This document shows positions 8,918 to 18,362 of a stretch of 64,000 bases of DNA, piece after piece (positions within the stretch are counted from its first letter, which is position 1; every line of letters begins with the position of its first letter). Source of the DNA: Sphingobium sp. HWE2-09 (lineage in GTDB: Bacteria; Pseudomonadota; Alphaproteobacteria; Sphingomonadales; Sphingomonadaceae); the NCBI RefSeq assembly GCF_035989265.1, contig NZ_JAYKZX010000003.1, positions 1,054,001 through 1,118,000 on the forward strand, in the 5' to 3' direction. The position numbers and the translations under genes were made by a program. Under the pieces are notes generated by a model. That model worked only from the letters and a program-made list of their open reading frames with translations, was not told the DNA's origin and searched no databases.

Positions 8918-10396
8918 TCAGACCACGCGCTCGGCGAGCAGTTCCAACTGATTGGTCACCACCACGTCATCCTGATCGGTCAGCGTCGTGGGATAATCGC
9001 CGGTGAAGCAGGCGTCGCAATATTGCGGGCGGATATCCGCGCGCTTGGCTTCGCCCAGCGCCTTGTACAGGCCGTCGATCGAAATGAAGGACAGGCTGTC
9101 GGCATGGATGAAATCCTGCATTCCGCCCACGTCCAGCTTGTGCGCCAGCAGCTTCGTACGTTCGGGCGTGTCGACGCCGTAGAAGCAGCTATGCTTGGTC
9201 GGCGGCGACGCGATCCGCATATGCACTTCCGCTGCGCCTGCTTCGCGCATCATCTGCACGATCTTCAGCGACGTCGTACCGCGCACGATCGAATCGTCGA
9301 TCAGCACGATCCGCTTGCCTTCGATCAGCGCACGGTTGGCGTTATGCTTCAGCTTCACGCCCAGATGGCGGACCTTGTCGCCCGGCTGGATGAAGGTGCG
9401 GCCGATATAGTGCGAGCGGATGATCCCCAGTTCGAACGGGATGCCCGATTGCTGGGCATAGCCGATCGCGGCGGGCACGCCGCTGTCCGGCACCGGGATG
9501 ACATAGTCCGCCTCAACCGGGTTCTCGATCGCCAGTTGCGCGCCGATCGCCTTGCGCACGGAATAGACGCTGGAGCCGTCCACGATCGAATCGGGGCGGC
9601 TGAAATAGACATGCTCGAAAATGCAGGGGCGCGGATGCACGTCGCCGAACGGACGATGCGACCGAATTTGCCCGTCATTGGTAACGATCACCAACTCGCC
9701 TGGATCGATCGTACGGACATAATCCGCGCCGACGACGTCGAGTGCCACGGTTTCCGACGCGAATATGGTCGAGCCGCCCAGGTCGCCCATCACCAGCGGC
9801 CGGATGCCCAGCGGATCACGGCAGGCGATCATGCCTTCGGGGGTCATGACGATCAGCGAATAGGCACCTTCGACCTGCTTCAACGCATCGATGAACTTGT
9901 CGAGCAGGGTGCGATAGCTGGACGTCGCCACCAGATGGATGATGACTTCGGTATCGGACGTGGACTGGAAGATGGAGCCGCGGCGAATCAGTTCGCGGCG
10001 CAGCTTCATCGCGTTGGAGATGTTGCCGTTATGGGCGATCGCGAACCCGCCCGAGTTCAGTTCCGCATAAAGCGGCTGAACGTTGCGCAGCGATGTTTCG
10101 CCGGTCGTCGAATAACGCACATGGCCGCAGGCGGTGTCGCCCGGCAGGCCGCGAATCACTTCGTCCCGGTCGAAATTGCCCGCGACGTGCCCCATGGCGC
10201 GATGGGTATGGAAATCATGCCCATCCCAGCTGGTGATTCCGGCAGCTTCCTGCCCGCGATGTTGCAGGGCGTGAAGACCGAGCGCCGCGATGGCGGAGGC
10301 GGTTTCAGCGCGGGAAACGCCGAAAATGCCACATTCCTCGCGCAACTTGTCGTCGTCGAAGGGGTTCGTCGTAATCATGGGTGCGAGCGGTTCCAT
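8918..10396 (-). CDS. purF: Amidophosphoribosyltransferase
   Basis: Commits PRPP to purine synthesis by forming 5-phosphoribosylamine with glutamine-derived ammonia. The N-terminal Ntn glutaminase domain has the nucleophilic Cys in EECGIFGVSR after a short propeptide, then HALQHRGQEAAGI and GHVRYSTTG. The C-terminal phosphoribosyltransferase domain has the PRPP loop VLIDDSIVRGTTS. I chose the ATG at 10396 (492 aa) because AGGAA stands 7 bp upstream; the next ATG is 6 codons on. It is divergent from ccmC with about 180 bp between. Confidence 0.96.
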   Translation of the reverse strand: MEPLAPMITTNPFDDDKLREECGIFGVSRAETASAIAALGLHALQHRGQEAAGITSWDGHDFHTHRAMGHVAGNFDRDEVIRGLPGDTACGHVRYSTTGETSLRNVQPLYAELNSGGFAIAHNGNISNAMKLRRELIRRGSIFQSTSDTEVIIHLVATSSYRTLLDKFIDALKQVEGAYSLIVMTPEGMIACRDPLGIRPLVMGDLGGSTIFASETVALDVVGADYVRTIDPGELVIVTNDGQIRSHRPFGDVHPRPCIFEHVYFSRPDSIVDGSSVYSVRKAIGAQLAIENPVEADYVIPVPDSGVPAAIGYAQQSGIPFELGIIRSHYIGRTFIQPGDKVRHLGVKLKHNANRALIEGKRIVLIDDSIVRGTTSLKIVQMMREAGAAEVHMRIASPPTKHSCFYGVDTPERTKLLAHKLDVGGMQDFIHADSLSFISIDGLYKALGEAKRADIRPQYCDACFTGDYPTTLTDQDDVVVTNQLELLAERVV

Positions 10397-10579
10397 AGCC
10401 GTTCCTGACAGGCCCACAGGGCCGTCCATGGGCGCGCATATAGTGTCTCTTCCCCGGTTTGTCGCCCTCCTGTAACAAAAAAGCGTGCCAAGGCGTTGCA
10501 ACGCTGCGTTTCCCGGCCTTTGCCATCGGCAAAATGCCCCTCTGGCGTTGGTCGGCGCGCGCCGCTAAAGACGCAACCG

Positions 10580-11305
10580 ATGCATCGTTTCGCCAATCCC
10601 GCCCGCTTCCTAAAGATCGCGCGTCCGCTGACGGGGTGGCTGTTCTGGCCGGGCCTGTTGCTGCTGGTCGTAGGAAGCGTCTGCGGCTTGTTCATGACCC
10701 CGGCGGATTATCTTCAGGGGCAGACGGTGCGCATACTTTATATCCATGTGCCCGCCGCCTGGCTGGGCATGGCCGGATGGAGCGGCATCGCGATCGCCGG
10801 GCTGATGCAGTTGGTATGGCGCCATCCGCTGGCTGCGGTCGCAGGTCGCGCCATTGCCGCGCCCGGTGCGCTGTTCACCGCGATCTGCCTGATGACCGGA
10901 TCGATCTGGGGCCGTCCGACCTGGGGGACATGGTGGGAATGGGACGGGCGGATGACGTCGATGTTGATCCTCCTCTTCCTGTACCTTGGCTATATCGCTC
11001 TCGGCAACGCCAGCGCCAAGCAGGCGCAGTTGGGTGGCGTCAACAATGTCACCGCCATTTTCGGCTTGGTCGGCGCGATCAACATTCCGATCATCAACCG
11101 ATCGGTGGTGTGGTGGAACAGCCTGCACCAGGGGCCATCGATCACGCTGACCGGATCGAGCATCGCGGGATCGCTGCTCTGGCCGCTGGCCTTTACATTG
11201 CTGGGCTTTACCCTTTTGTTCGGCGCGATCGTGCTGATGCGGATGCGGGCGATATTGGCGCAGAACAAAGTCGAGGCGCGGATGCAGCGTCTGGCAAGAG
11301 GATAG
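10580..11305 (+). CDS. ccmC: Haem exporter protein CcmC
   Basis: Integral inner-membrane component of System I cytochrome c maturation; with CcmD it loads haem onto CcmE in the periplasm. The 241-residue product has about six membrane segments and the periplasmic tryptophan-rich haem-handling motif WGTWWEWDGRMTSML. It opens a run of coupled genes ccmC-D-E-F-G-H-I. The exporter ATPase and permease genes ccmA and ccmB are not next to it and must be elsewhere. Confidence 0.95.
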   Translation: MHRFANPARFLKIARPLTGWLFWPGLLLLVVGSVCGLFMTPADYLQGQTVRILYIHVPAAWLGMAGWSGIAIAGLMQLVWRHPLAAVAGRAIAAPGALFTAICLMTGSIWGRPTWGTWWEWDGRMTSMLILLFLYLGYIALGNASAKQAQLGGVNNVTAIFGLVGAINIPIINRSVVWWNSLHQGPSITLTGSSIAGSLLWPLAFTLLGFTLLFGAIVLMRMRAILAQNKVEARMQRLARG

Positions 11306-11309
11306 GGTG

Positions 11310-11441
11310 ATGAACCAATGGGGTTTCGTGATCGCCGCCTATGCGGTGACATTGGTCGGCACGGCGGTCGTCAGCATCGCCAGTTGGCGCGCGATGCGTA
11401 GCGCTGAACAGCGCGCCGACCAATTGTCGGACCGCGCATGA
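11310..11441 (+). CDS. ccmD: Haem exporter protein CcmD
   Basis: A 43-residue protein, MNQWGFVIAAYAVTLVGTAV at the start, with one N-terminal membrane helix and a charged C-terminal tail (RSAEQRADQLSDR). Size, topology and position between ccmC and ccmE identify it as CcmD, which stabilises CcmE in the CcmC complex. The start is 4 bp after the ccmC stop with a GGGTG sequence just upstream; its stop overlaps the ccmE start as ATGA. Confidence 0.9.
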   Translation: MNQWGFVIAAYAVTLVGTAVVSIASWRAMRSAEQRADQLSDRA

Positions 11442-11884
11442 AGGCGAAGCATCAACGACTGATCCTGGCGCTCGCAGCGCTAGTGGCATTGCTCGGTGCG
11501 GGGCTGCTGGCCGCCTCGGCGCTCAAGGACGAGGCCGCTTATTTTTACGCCCCCAATGACGTGAAGACCAAGGGCGTCGAACCGGGCAAGGCGATTCGCC
11601 TGGGCGGCATGGTGGTGAAGGGCAGCCTGACACGCGCTGCCGACGGCGTGACCATCCGCTTTAACGTTACCGACGGCAAGGCGACGGTCTCGGCGACCTT
11701 CAGTGGCATCGCGCCCGACCTGTTTAAGGAAGGCAGCGGCGTCGTCGCGGAAGGGTCGTTTAACGGCCAGGGCACGTTCGTCGCCACCAACCTGCTCGCC
11801 AAACATGATGAACGCTACATGCCCCGCGAACTGGAAGGCATGAGCTATAATGAAACCACGCATGAGATGAAGGCGGAGCGGTGA
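11438..11884 (+). CDS. ccmE: Cytochrome c maturation haem chaperone CcmE
   Basis: Periplasmic haem chaperone anchored by one N-terminal helix (LILALAALVALLGAGLLAAS). The OB-fold domain carries the invariant haem-binding LLAKHDERYMP motif, in which the His forms the covalent haem link and the Tyr is an axial ligand. Length of 148 residues is normal. The start overlaps the ccmD stop by 4 bp. A repeat-bearing gap of about 120 bp separates it from ccmF. Confidence 0.95.
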   Translation: MKAKHQRLILALAALVALLGAGLLAASALKDEAAYFYAPNDVKTKGVEPGKAIRLGGMVVKGSLTRAADGVTIRFNVTDGKATVSATFSGIAPDLFKEGSGVVAEGSFNGQGTFVATNLLAKHDERYMPRELEGMSYNETTHEMKAER

Positions 11885-11901
11885 GCAATCTCTACGCACC
11901 T

Positions 11902-11984
11902 CGTCATCCCAACAGAAGCCAGGATTTCACTGTCTTTCTGCCGTGCGAAGAAAAGAGCGATGCCAGCTTCGGCTGGCATGACGA
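11902..11984. repeat. Degenerate paired-palindrome intergenic repeat inside the ccm operon
   Basis: Begins CGTCATCCC and ends in the palindrome ATGCCAGCTTCGGCTGGCAT followed by GACGA. This is the same outside-in design as the repeat at 60399-60484: a TCATCC boundary, two opposed stem-loops and an ATGACG boundary. It fills most of the gap between ccmE and ccmF. Confidence 0.6.
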
Positions 11985-12008
11985 CTATATGGTTGAGGGG
12001 CAGCCCGC

Positions 12009-13937
12009 ATGATCGCCGAAACCGGCCTCGCCGCGCTTTGGCTCGCCGCCGCGCTGGCGTTGCTCCAACTGATCCTCGCCTTTGCCGGTCTCAAGGGCGG
12101 CAAGACCGAGTTGCTCGCCGCCGTCCGTCCGGCAGCCGTCGCGCAGGGCGTGCTGACTGCGGTCGCCTTTGCCGCGCTCATCACTTTGTTCATGCGGTCG
12201 GATATGTCGGTGCTGCTGGTCGTGACCAACAGCCATTCGATGAAGCCCTGGCTTTATAAATTCGCGGGCACATGGGGCAATCATGAAGGCTCCATGCTGT
12301 TGTGGGTCACGGTAATGGGCGTGGCGGGGGCCGCCGTCGCCCTGTTCGAACGTGCGCTCCAGCGGAACGCCCATATGGCGACGCTGGGCGGGCAGGCCGC
12401 GATCTCGCTGGGTTTCTACGCCTTTCTGCTCTTTTCGTCCAACCCTTTCGCCCGGATCGATCCGGCCCCGGCGGACGGGCAGGGGCTGAACCCGCTGCTG
12501 CAAGACCCTGGCCTCGCCTTCCATCCGCCGACGCTGTATCTGGGCTATGTCGGTCTGTCGGTCGCCTTTTCCTTCGCCATCGGCGCGCTGCTGACGCGGC
12601 AGGTCGACGCCGCCTTCGCCCGCGCGATGCGTCCCTGGGTGCTGGGTGCCTGGGTGCTACTGACGCTGGGCATCACGGCGGGCAGCTATTGGGCCTATTA
12701 CGAGTTGGGCTGGGGCGGCTGGTGGTTTTGGGATCCGGTCGAGAATGCATCGCTCATGCCTTGGCTGGCCGCAACCGCGCTGCTCCATAGCGTCACCGTG
12801 CTGGCGACCCGCGACGCTCTGCGCGCCTGGACGGTGATGCTGGCGGTCGTTGCCTTTTCCATGTCGATGGTCGGCACCTTCCTGGTCCGGTCGGGCATAT
12901 TGACCAGCGTCCACGCCTTCGCCGTCGATCCGACGCGGGGCAGCTTCATCCTGGGCCTACTTGCCCTCTACATCGGTGGAGCGTTGGCGCTGTTCGGCTG
13001 GCGGATCGGATCGGTGCGCGAAGGCGCGCCGTTCGAACTGGTCAGCCGCGAAACCATGTTGGTGATCAATAATCTGTTGCTGACGGTCATATTGGGCCTG
13101 GTCCTGATCGGCACCCTCTATCCGCTGATGACCGAAGCCTTCGGGCATAAGGTGTCAGTGGGCGCACCCTATTTCGATCGCATCGCCGGGCCGATCGCGC
13201 TGGCGCTGATGGTGGCGATGGCCGCAGGTCCGCTGACGCGCTGGCGAAAGGATCAGGCGCGAGCAGTCTGCAAACGATTGTCATTGCCGCTGATAATCGC
13301 GATACTGGTGTCCATCTCGTTGTCTCTTTTCGCTTGGGGCCGCATCGGTATCCTGCCTTTTCTGGGCCTGGTCGTCGCGGTCGCCGTGGGCGTCGGGAGC
13401 CTCGCCCCGCTCTGGAAACGCAAGCTGCTCCGCACCCCGCTTTTTACCTATGGCATGGTGATCGCCCATATGGGCTGCGCCGTCAGCCTGGCGGGCATGG
13501 CCTGCGATTCGGCCTTCACCGTCGAAAAGCTGGTCGCTGCCCGCCCCGGCGACGTGATCCAGACAGCCGGCTGGTCGATCCGCTTCCGCCAGATCATGCC
13601 GATCGCCGGCGACAATTGGACCGCGCTGCAGGCCGACATGGACGCCAGCCGCGGCGGGTCTTCGGTGGTGATCCACCCTCAGTCGCGCTTCTTCGCCTCG
13701 CCGCCGACCACGACCAGCGAGGCAGCGTTGCTGACCCGCTGGGACGGCCAGCTTTATGTCGTGCTGGGCGAAGAGGTGGAGGGCGGTCGCTGGCAGTTGC
13801 GCATCTGGTGGAAGCCGTTCGTCACGCTGATCTGGCTGGGCGGCGTCATGATTGCGCTGGGCGGCGCGCTGGCGCTGGTCGGGCGTGAACGGCGCGGTTG
13901 GCTGATGAAATGGCGCGCGCGGGAAGCGCTGGCATGA
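12009..13937 (+). CDS. ccmF: Haem lyase CcmF
   Basis: Polytopic inner-membrane subunit of the haem lyase complex (CcmF/H/I) that attaches haem to apocytochrome c CxxCH motifs. The 642-residue protein has many membrane segments and the periplasmic WWD signature GWGGWWFWDPVENASLMPW near residue 240, plus the N-terminal motif NSHSMKPWLYKFAGTWGNHE. The 3' end overlaps ccmG by 4 bp. Full length, no disruption. Confidence 0.96.
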   Translation: MIAETGLAALWLAAALALLQLILAFAGLKGGKTELLAAVRPAAVAQGVLTAVAFAALITLFMRSDMSVLLVVTNSHSMKPWLYKFAGTWGNHEGSMLLWVTVMGVAGAAVALFERALQRNAHMATLGGQAAISLGFYAFLLFSSNPFARIDPAPADGQGLNPLLQDPGLAFHPPTLYLGYVGLSVAFSFAIGALLTRQVDAAFARAMRPWVLGAWVLLTLGITAGSYWAYYELGWGGWWFWDPVENASLMPWLAATALLHSVTVLATRDALRAWTVMLAVVAFSMSMVGTFLVRSGILTSVHAFAVDPTRGSFILGLLALYIGGALALFGWRIGSVREGAPFELVSRETMLVINNLLLTVILGLVLIGTLYPLMTEAFGHKVSVGAPYFDRIAGPIALALMVAMAAGPLTRWRKDQARAVCKRLSLPLIIAILVSISLSLFAWGRIGILPFLGLVVAVAVGVGSLAPLWKRKLLRTPLFTYGMVIAHMGCAVSLAGMACDSAFTVEKLVAARPGDVIQTAGWSIRFRQIMPIAGDNWTALQADMDASRGGSSVVIHPQSRFFASPPTTTSEAALLTRWDGQLYVVLGEEVEGGRWQLRIWWKPFVTLIWLGGVMIALGGALALVGRERRGWLMKWRAREALA

Positions 13938-14461
13938 GGAAGGCGCTGATTTGGCTGCCCTTGGTCCTTTGCCTGGCCTTTGTCGGCCTGTTCGCCAGCG
14001 GCTTGTTCAAGCCCGACGATCGGGTCATCCATTCGCGCCTTGTCGGCCAGCCGCTACCCGCCTTCACCTTGCCCGCAGCCGCCAGCGACCGCCCGGCGCT
14101 GGCGAGCGCGCAATTGGCGACCGGCAAGCCGCGCCTGCTCAACATCTTCGCCAGCTGGTGCGTCCCCTGCGCCGCCGAAGCGCCGCAACTGGACGCGCTG
14201 AAACAGGCGGGGGTGGAGATCGACGCTATCGCCATTCGGGACGCCCGACCCGATGTCGACGCATTCTTGAAGCGCAACGGCAATCCCTATGCCCGCATCG
14301 GCCTGGACGCGCGCAGCAGCGTCCAGATTGCGCTCGGATCGTCGGGGGTGCCCGAAACCTTCGTCATCGATGGCAAGGGGCGCATCGCCTACCAACATAT
14401 CGGCGACATTCGCGCCGACGACGTGCCGATGATCCTGGACCGGCTGAAGGATGCGCAATGA
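13934..14461 (+). CDS. ccmG: Thiol:disulfide interchange protein CcmG/DsbE
   Basis: Membrane-anchored periplasmic thioredoxin-like reductase that keeps apocytochrome c cysteines reduced for haem attachment. The 175-residue product has an N-terminal anchor (ALIWLPLVLCLAFVGLFA) and a redox centre WCVPC in FASWCVPCAAEAPQLD; the conserved cis-Pro region GVPETFVID is present. Its start is inside the ccmF stop (ATGA) and its stop overlaps ccmH. Confidence 0.95.
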   Translation: MRKALIWLPLVLCLAFVGLFASGLFKPDDRVIHSRLVGQPLPAFTLPAAASDRPALASAQLATGKPRLLNIFASWCVPCAAEAPQLDALKQAGVEIDAIAIRDARPDVDAFLKRNGNPYARIGLDARSSVQIALGSSGVPETFVIDGKGRIAYQHIGDIRADDVPMILDRLKDAQ

Positions 14462-14868
14462 AGCTGATCCTTGCTCTCCTCCTGGCGCTGGTCGCCCTGC
14501 CGCTTGGCGCGCAGACCGCGTTGCCGCCCGCGCCCTATGCCGACCGGCAGATCGCCGACCCGGCGTTGGAGCGCAAGGCGAAGGCACTGATGGAAACCAT
14601 CCGCTGCCTCACCTGCCAAAGCCAGTCGATCGCCGACTCGGGCGCCAGCATGGCGGGCGACATGCGATCGCAGATCCGCGAACGCATCATGGCGGGCGAA
14701 CAGCCCGAGGCGATCCGTAGCTGGCTGATCGCGCGCTATGGCGATTGGGTCAGCTATGAGCCGACCGCCGCGCCGATCCTGTGGCCGCTATGGGCCGCGC
14801 CGATCCTGTTGCTGGGATTGGGGCTGCTGTTGTTGCGTGGCCGGATCAAGCGGAGGAAAAGCGCATGA
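14458..14868 (+). CDS. ccmH: Cytochrome c-type biogenesis protein CcmH
   Basis: Periplasmic thiol reductase subunit of the haem lyase complex. The 136-residue product has a signal peptide (LILALLLALVALPLGAQT), the redox motif RCLTCQSQSIADS, and a C-terminal membrane anchor (ILWPLWAAPILLLGLGLLLL). This is the short CcmH form that works with a separate CcmI, encoded next. Both ends overlap neighbours by 4 bp. Confidence 0.94.
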   Translation: MKLILALLLALVALPLGAQTALPPAPYADRQIADPALERKAKALMETIRCLTCQSQSIADSGASMAGDMRSQIRERIMAGEQPEAIRSWLIARYGDWVSYEPTAAPILWPLWAAPILLLGLGLLLLRGRIKRRKSA

Positions 14869-15512
14869 TCGGCTGGTTTATCGCCTTTGGTCTGGCGGCT
14901 ATCGCCTTTGTGGCGCTACTGCTGATCGGCCGTATCCCGCGTTCGGCGCGGGAGATCAGCGCGGCGGCCTTGCTGCTCGGCCTTGCGGGCTATGCGTGGC
15001 AGGGCAATCCGGGTCTTGCCGGGGCGCCTCGCGTCAGTCGGGAAGCGGCGGCCGATAAGTTCGACGAGAAGCTCGCCGAACAGCGTCGCGGGCTGGCGGA
15101 ACGCTACGGCCCGGCGGGGCAGTGGCTGATGATGTCCGATGCGCTCGGTCGCCAAGGCAAGACCCGCGAGTTTGCGAACATCCTGCTGTCCGGCCTGCGG
15201 GCCACGCCAAACGACGCCAATCTGTGGCTGGGACTGGGCAATGCACTGGTCGCCCATGCCGATGGCGTGGTGTCTCCTGGTGCCGACTATGCCTATCGCC
15301 GCGCCCTGACGCTCGATCCGTCGGGACCGGCGCCGCGCTATTTCTATGGGCTGGCTCTCGCCCGCAATGGCCAGTTGCAGGCGGCGCGCGACCTGTGGGC
15401 GCCGCTCGCCGCCAGTGCGCCTGCGGGCAGTCAGGTGAAAGCGGAACTGGATGCCAATATCGCGCGTATCGACGCCATGCTGTCTGGCGGTGCGACCCCA
15501 GGGTCACAGTAA
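14865..15512 (+). CDS. ccmI: CcmI-like TPR apocytochrome c chaperone
   Basis: 215 residues. Two N-terminal membrane helices (MIGWFIAFGLAAIAFVALLL and a second near residues 30-45) precede a periplasmic tetratricopeptide region (about 80-190) matching the TPR part of CcmI, which holds apocytochrome c for the lyase. It is shorter than enteric CcmI, consistent with a separate CcmH. Last gene of the ccm run. Confidence 0.85.
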   Translation: MIGWFIAFGLAAIAFVALLLIGRIPRSAREISAAALLLGLAGYAWQGNPGLAGAPRVSREAAADKFDEKLAEQRRGLAERYGPAGQWLMMSDALGRQGKTREFANILLSGLRATPNDANLWLGLGNALVAHADGVVSPGADYAYRRALTLDPSGPAPRYFYGLALARNGQLQAARDLWAPLAASAPAGSQVKAELDANIARIDAMLSGGATPGSQ

Positions 15513-15631
15513 GGCATAGCGTTCGCATTGCGCGCTATTTGGAGCCGTGGTAGGGCGCGGCGGTTTACGGGGGACGCGCGGACCATTCCGCAGTCGCCCC
15601 CGCTTGGGTGTCGATACGAGCATGATCCTTC

Positions 15632-17557
15632 ATGGCTGACCTCCTTCCCAATACCGCCCCGGCCTCGCATGAGGATGAGGGCGGTCATGGTCACGCACGG
15701 CAGAAAGCGACGCTGAAGCTCGTCGTCGGCGCAATCGGCATCGTCTTTGGCGATATCGGCACCAGCCCGCTCTACGCCTTTCGCGAAACCTTTGCCGGAC
15801 ATCATCATCTCGACCTGGATGCCGATCATATATTGGGCGTCATCAGCCTGATGTTCTGGTCGATGATGCTGGTTGTGACGATGAAATATGTCAGCATCAT
15901 CATGCGTGCCGACAATAAGGGTGAGGGCGGCAGCCTGGCGCTGCTGGCGCTGATCAACGGGCAGACCAAGACGCAGCGCTGGTCGCGGGGCATCGTCCTG
16001 CTGGGCGTGTTCGCAACCGCGCTGTTCTATGGCGACTCGATGATCACCCCTGCCGTCTCGGTCCTGTCGGCGGTCGAGGGTCTGACGGTCTATAACCCCG
16101 CTCTGGCGCCCGCGATTCTGCCGGTGGCGATCATGATCCTGCTGGGCCTGTTCTGGATACAAGGGCTTGGGACCAACAAGGTTGCGGCCTTTTTCGGGCC
16201 GATCATGCTGGTCTATTTCATCACCATCGCGTCGCTGGGTCTGCTGTCGATCGTCAAGACGCCGGGCATCCTCTACGCGCTCAATCCTTATTGGGCCGTG
16301 ATGTTCTTCGTCACCGATCCCTTGCCCGCTTTCCTGGCGCTGGGATCGGTCGTGCTGGCAGTGACGGGCGCCGAAGCGCTCTACGCCGATATGGGGCATT
16401 TCGGTCGCAATCCGATCCGCGTCTCTTGGCTGTTTTTCGTACTCCCCGCGCTGATGCTGAATTATATGGGGCAGGGCGCTTTGCTGTTCCGCGAAGGTGC
16501 GGCGGCCCTGCATAGCCCCTTCTACAATCTTGCGCCGCAATGGGGACAATTGCCGCTGATCGTGCTGGCGACGCTGGCGGCGATCATCGCGTCGCAGGCG
16601 GTGATATCCGGCGCTTTTTCGGTCACGCAACAGGCAATCCAGTTGGGCTTCATGCCGCGCCTGCGGATCGAGCATACCAGCGCGTCGACCGCTGGGCAGA
16701 TATACATCCCCCTCATCAACTGGGGGTTGATGGTGATGGTGATCCTGCTGGTCCTGACCTTCAAGACATCGTCCAACCTGACCGCCGCCTATGGCATTGC
16801 GGTGACCGGCGCGATGTTCATCGATAACGTGCTGCTGACCGTGGTGGTATATCGGTTGTGGCATTGGAAATGGTATTATGCTGCCCCCGTGCTGGCGGTG
16901 TTCTATCTGGTCGATGGCGCCTATCTGGCGGCCAATCTGACCAAGGTGCCGGACGGCGGCTGGTTCCCGTTGCTTATCGGCTTCGTCGTCTTCACCCTGC
17001 TAACCACTTGGTCGCGCGGTCGGCGGTTGGTGCAGGACCGGTTGCGCGAGGCGGCGATGCCGATCCCGGTCTTCGTCGCGTCCGCCGCCAACAGCGCGGT
17101 GCGCGTGTCGGGCACCGCGGTGTTCATGACATCGACGCCGGATGGTGTCCCCCATGCGCTGCTCCACAACCTCAAGCATAACAAGGTGCTGCACGAGCGG
17201 GTTATCCTGTTGACCGTCAAGATCAGGGACGTGCCCGTGGTCGAGGATGACGGGCGCTGCAAGCTGGAGGATCTGGGCCGCGGTTTCTTCCGCATGGTGC
17301 TGCAGTTCGGCTTCATGCAGGAGCCGGACGTGCCCGCCGCGCTCAAGAATATCACTGGCTGTGGTCAGGCGTTCAAGATGATGGACACCAGCTTCTTCCT
17401 CGCGCGGCAGACCCTGCTGCCATCGGCCAAGCCGGGGATGCCGTTGTGGCGGGAGAAGATTTTCGCCTGGATGCTGCGCAACGCGGAAAGCGCGATGGAA
17501 TTTTTCCGGCTGCCTACCAACCGCGTCGTGGAACTGGGTAGCCAGGTCGAAATCTGA
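15632..17557 (+). CDS. kup: KUP family potassium uptake transporter
   Basis: Low-affinity potassium/proton symporter. The 641-residue product has a His/Asp-rich N-terminal stretch, the family signature [15 protein letters not shown] at about residue 42, around twelve membrane segments, and a cytoplasmic C-terminal domain of about 170 residues (from [13 protein letters not shown]). It is preceded by 119 bp of non-coding DNA in which I see no definite regulatory element, and followed by a terminator. Confidence 0.95.
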   Translation: MADLLPNTAPASHEDEGGHGHARQKATLKLVVGAIGIVFGDIGTSPLYAFRETFAGHHHLDLDADHILGVISLMFWSMMLVVTMKYVSIIMRADNKGEGGSLALLALINGQTKTQRWSRGIVLLGVFATALFYGDSMITPAVSVLSAVEGLTVYNPALAPAILPVAIMILLGLFWIQGLGTNKVAAFFGPIMLVYFITIASLGLLSIVKTPGILYALNPYWAVMFFVTDPLPAFLALGSVVLAVTGAEALYADMGHFGRNPIRVSWLFFVLPALMLNYMGQGALLFREGAAALHSPFYNLAPQWGQLPLIVLATLAAIIASQAVISGAFSVTQQAIQLGFMPRLRIEHTSASTAGQIYIPLINWGLMVMVILLVLTFKTSSNLTAAYGIAVTGAMFIDNVLLTVVVYRLWHWKWYYAAPVLAVFYLVDGAYLAANLTKVPDGGWFPLLIGFVVFTLLTTWSRGRRLVQDRLREAAMPIPVFVASAANSAVRVSGTAVFMTSTPDGVPHALLHNLKHNKVLHERVILLTVKIRDVPVVEDDGRCKLEDLGRGFFRMVLQFGFMQEPDVPAALKNITGCGQAFKMMDTSFFLARQTLLPSAKPGMPLWREKIFAWMLRNAESAMEFFRLPTNRVVELGSQVEI

Positions 17558-17628
17558 TCCGCCGCGCCTTTGCATAGCCCGAAGTTCACACCGTCCTGAA
17601 CGATATGATCATCCTTGATCGTGACAGC

Positions 17629-17667
17629 AAAAAGGGCGCGGCCTTGCGGTCGCGCCCTTCGCTTTTT
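17629..17667. terminator. Bidirectional intrinsic terminator between kup and hsp20
   Basis: An A-run, the stem GGGCGCG / CGCGCCC with a 10-base loop, and a T-run (17662-17666). The flanking A and T tracts make it work for both kup (+) and the convergent hsp20 gene (-). Confidence 0.85.
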
Positions 17668-17683
17668 GCATCGATGTCAGGGA

Positions 17684-18154
17684 TCAGGCGGCGTCGCGAT
17701 CCTTGCTGCCGATCTCGACCAACTGACCGCCGTTGACGGCGATCTTCTTGGGCTTCATCGCCTCGGGCACTTCGCGCAGCAGTTCGATCGTCAGAAGGCC
17801 GTCTGCCAGGTCCGCCTTTTCCACGCGCACGAAATCGGCGAGTTCGAACCGGCGTTCGAAGCTGCGGTTGGCGATGCCGACATGCAGGAACTTGGTGCGA
17901 TCGGTATTGCCCTCATCCTTGCGGCCGACCACCTGGAGCAGGTTCTGCTGCGCGGTGATGTCGATTTCCTCGGGACGGAAGCCCGCTACCGCCAGCGTCA
18001 CGCGGTAACGATCTTCGGACAGGCGCTCGATATTGAAAGGGGGGTAATTGTCGCCCTGCGCCAACCGGGCATTGTTTTCGATCAGGTCGAACAGACGATC
18101 GAAGCCGACGGTGGAACGGCGATAGGGGGTCAAATCAAAACCACGCATTGTCAT
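17684..18154 (-). CDS. Small heat-shock protein, Hsp20/IbpA family
   Basis: ATP-independent holdase that binds unfolding proteins. The 156-residue product has a short N-terminal arm (TPYRRSTVGFDRLFDLIE), an alpha-crystallin domain (about 40-130, FNIERLSEDRYRVTLAVAGF ... ERRFELADFVRV ... GLLTIELLREVPE) and the Cys-free tail MKPKKIAVNG containing the oligomerisation KKI. The start ATG at 18154 has AGGAG upstream, but this site lies in a predicted hairpin (see leader). Expression is probably heat-induced at both transcription and translation. Confidence 0.94.
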   Translation of the reverse strand: MTMRGFDLTPYRRSTVGFDRLFDLIENNARLAQGDNYPPFNIERLSEDRYRVTLAVAGFRPEEIDITAQQNLLQVVGRKDEGNTDRTKFLHVGIANRSFERRFELADFVRVEKADLADGLLTIELLREVPEAMKPKKIAVNGGQLVEIGSKDRDAA

Positions 18155-18238
18155 AATCTCCTAAAGAGCAAAATGAACCGGCCGAACCCATCAAGGCGTT
18201 CGGCTTGAAACTGTTCGACCCCATAAGGCGGACGAACG
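18155..18238 (-). promoter_or_regulatory. ROSE-like RNA thermometer in the hsp20 5' UTR
   Basis: Reading the minus strand, the leader has a stem GTTCG/CGAAC, then the perfect stem GCCGAAC/GTTCGGC, and finally a start-proximal hairpin in which TTTTGCTC faces AGGAGATTATGA. The UUGCU-type segment opposite the Shine-Dalgarno, with U-U mismatches and a bulged G, is the hallmark of ROSE elements in alphaproteobacterial hsp20 leaders. Assignment is by eye. Confidence 0.65.
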
Positions 18239-18244
18239 AGATCG

Positions 18245-18272
18245 ATATGGTTCGATGAAAAGCGGTTTCAAG
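18245..18272 (-). promoter_or_regulatory. Sigma-32 (RpoH)-type promoter for hsp20
   Basis: On the minus strand CTTGAAA (18266-18272) is followed after a 13-base spacer by ACCATAT (18245-18251), close to the RpoH pattern CTTGAA-N13/14-CCCCATnT. Transcription would begin near 18238, giving a leader of about 83 nt, a normal ROSE length. Confidence 0.55.
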
Positions 18273-18362
18273 AGGGAACGTAAGGACAGGCCGATCGCCG
18301 TCGGGTGGACCTTTTGTCCCATCGCCAAGGTCGATCCGGGCCGGTAGGCGAGACATAATAAA

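Noticed and set aside
8441..10408. Plus-strand frame of 655 codons
   Set aside because: Antisense to the SDR and purF, His/Arg/Gln-rich without domains; shadow.
15513..15631. Possible riboswitch before kup
   Set aside because: GC-rich with weak pairings, but no motif of a known potassium or nucleotide riboswitch was visible.
15431..16864. Minus-strand frame of 477 codons
   Set aside because: Antisense to ccmI and kup; low-complexity Gln/Arg/Asp/His composition typical of shadows.
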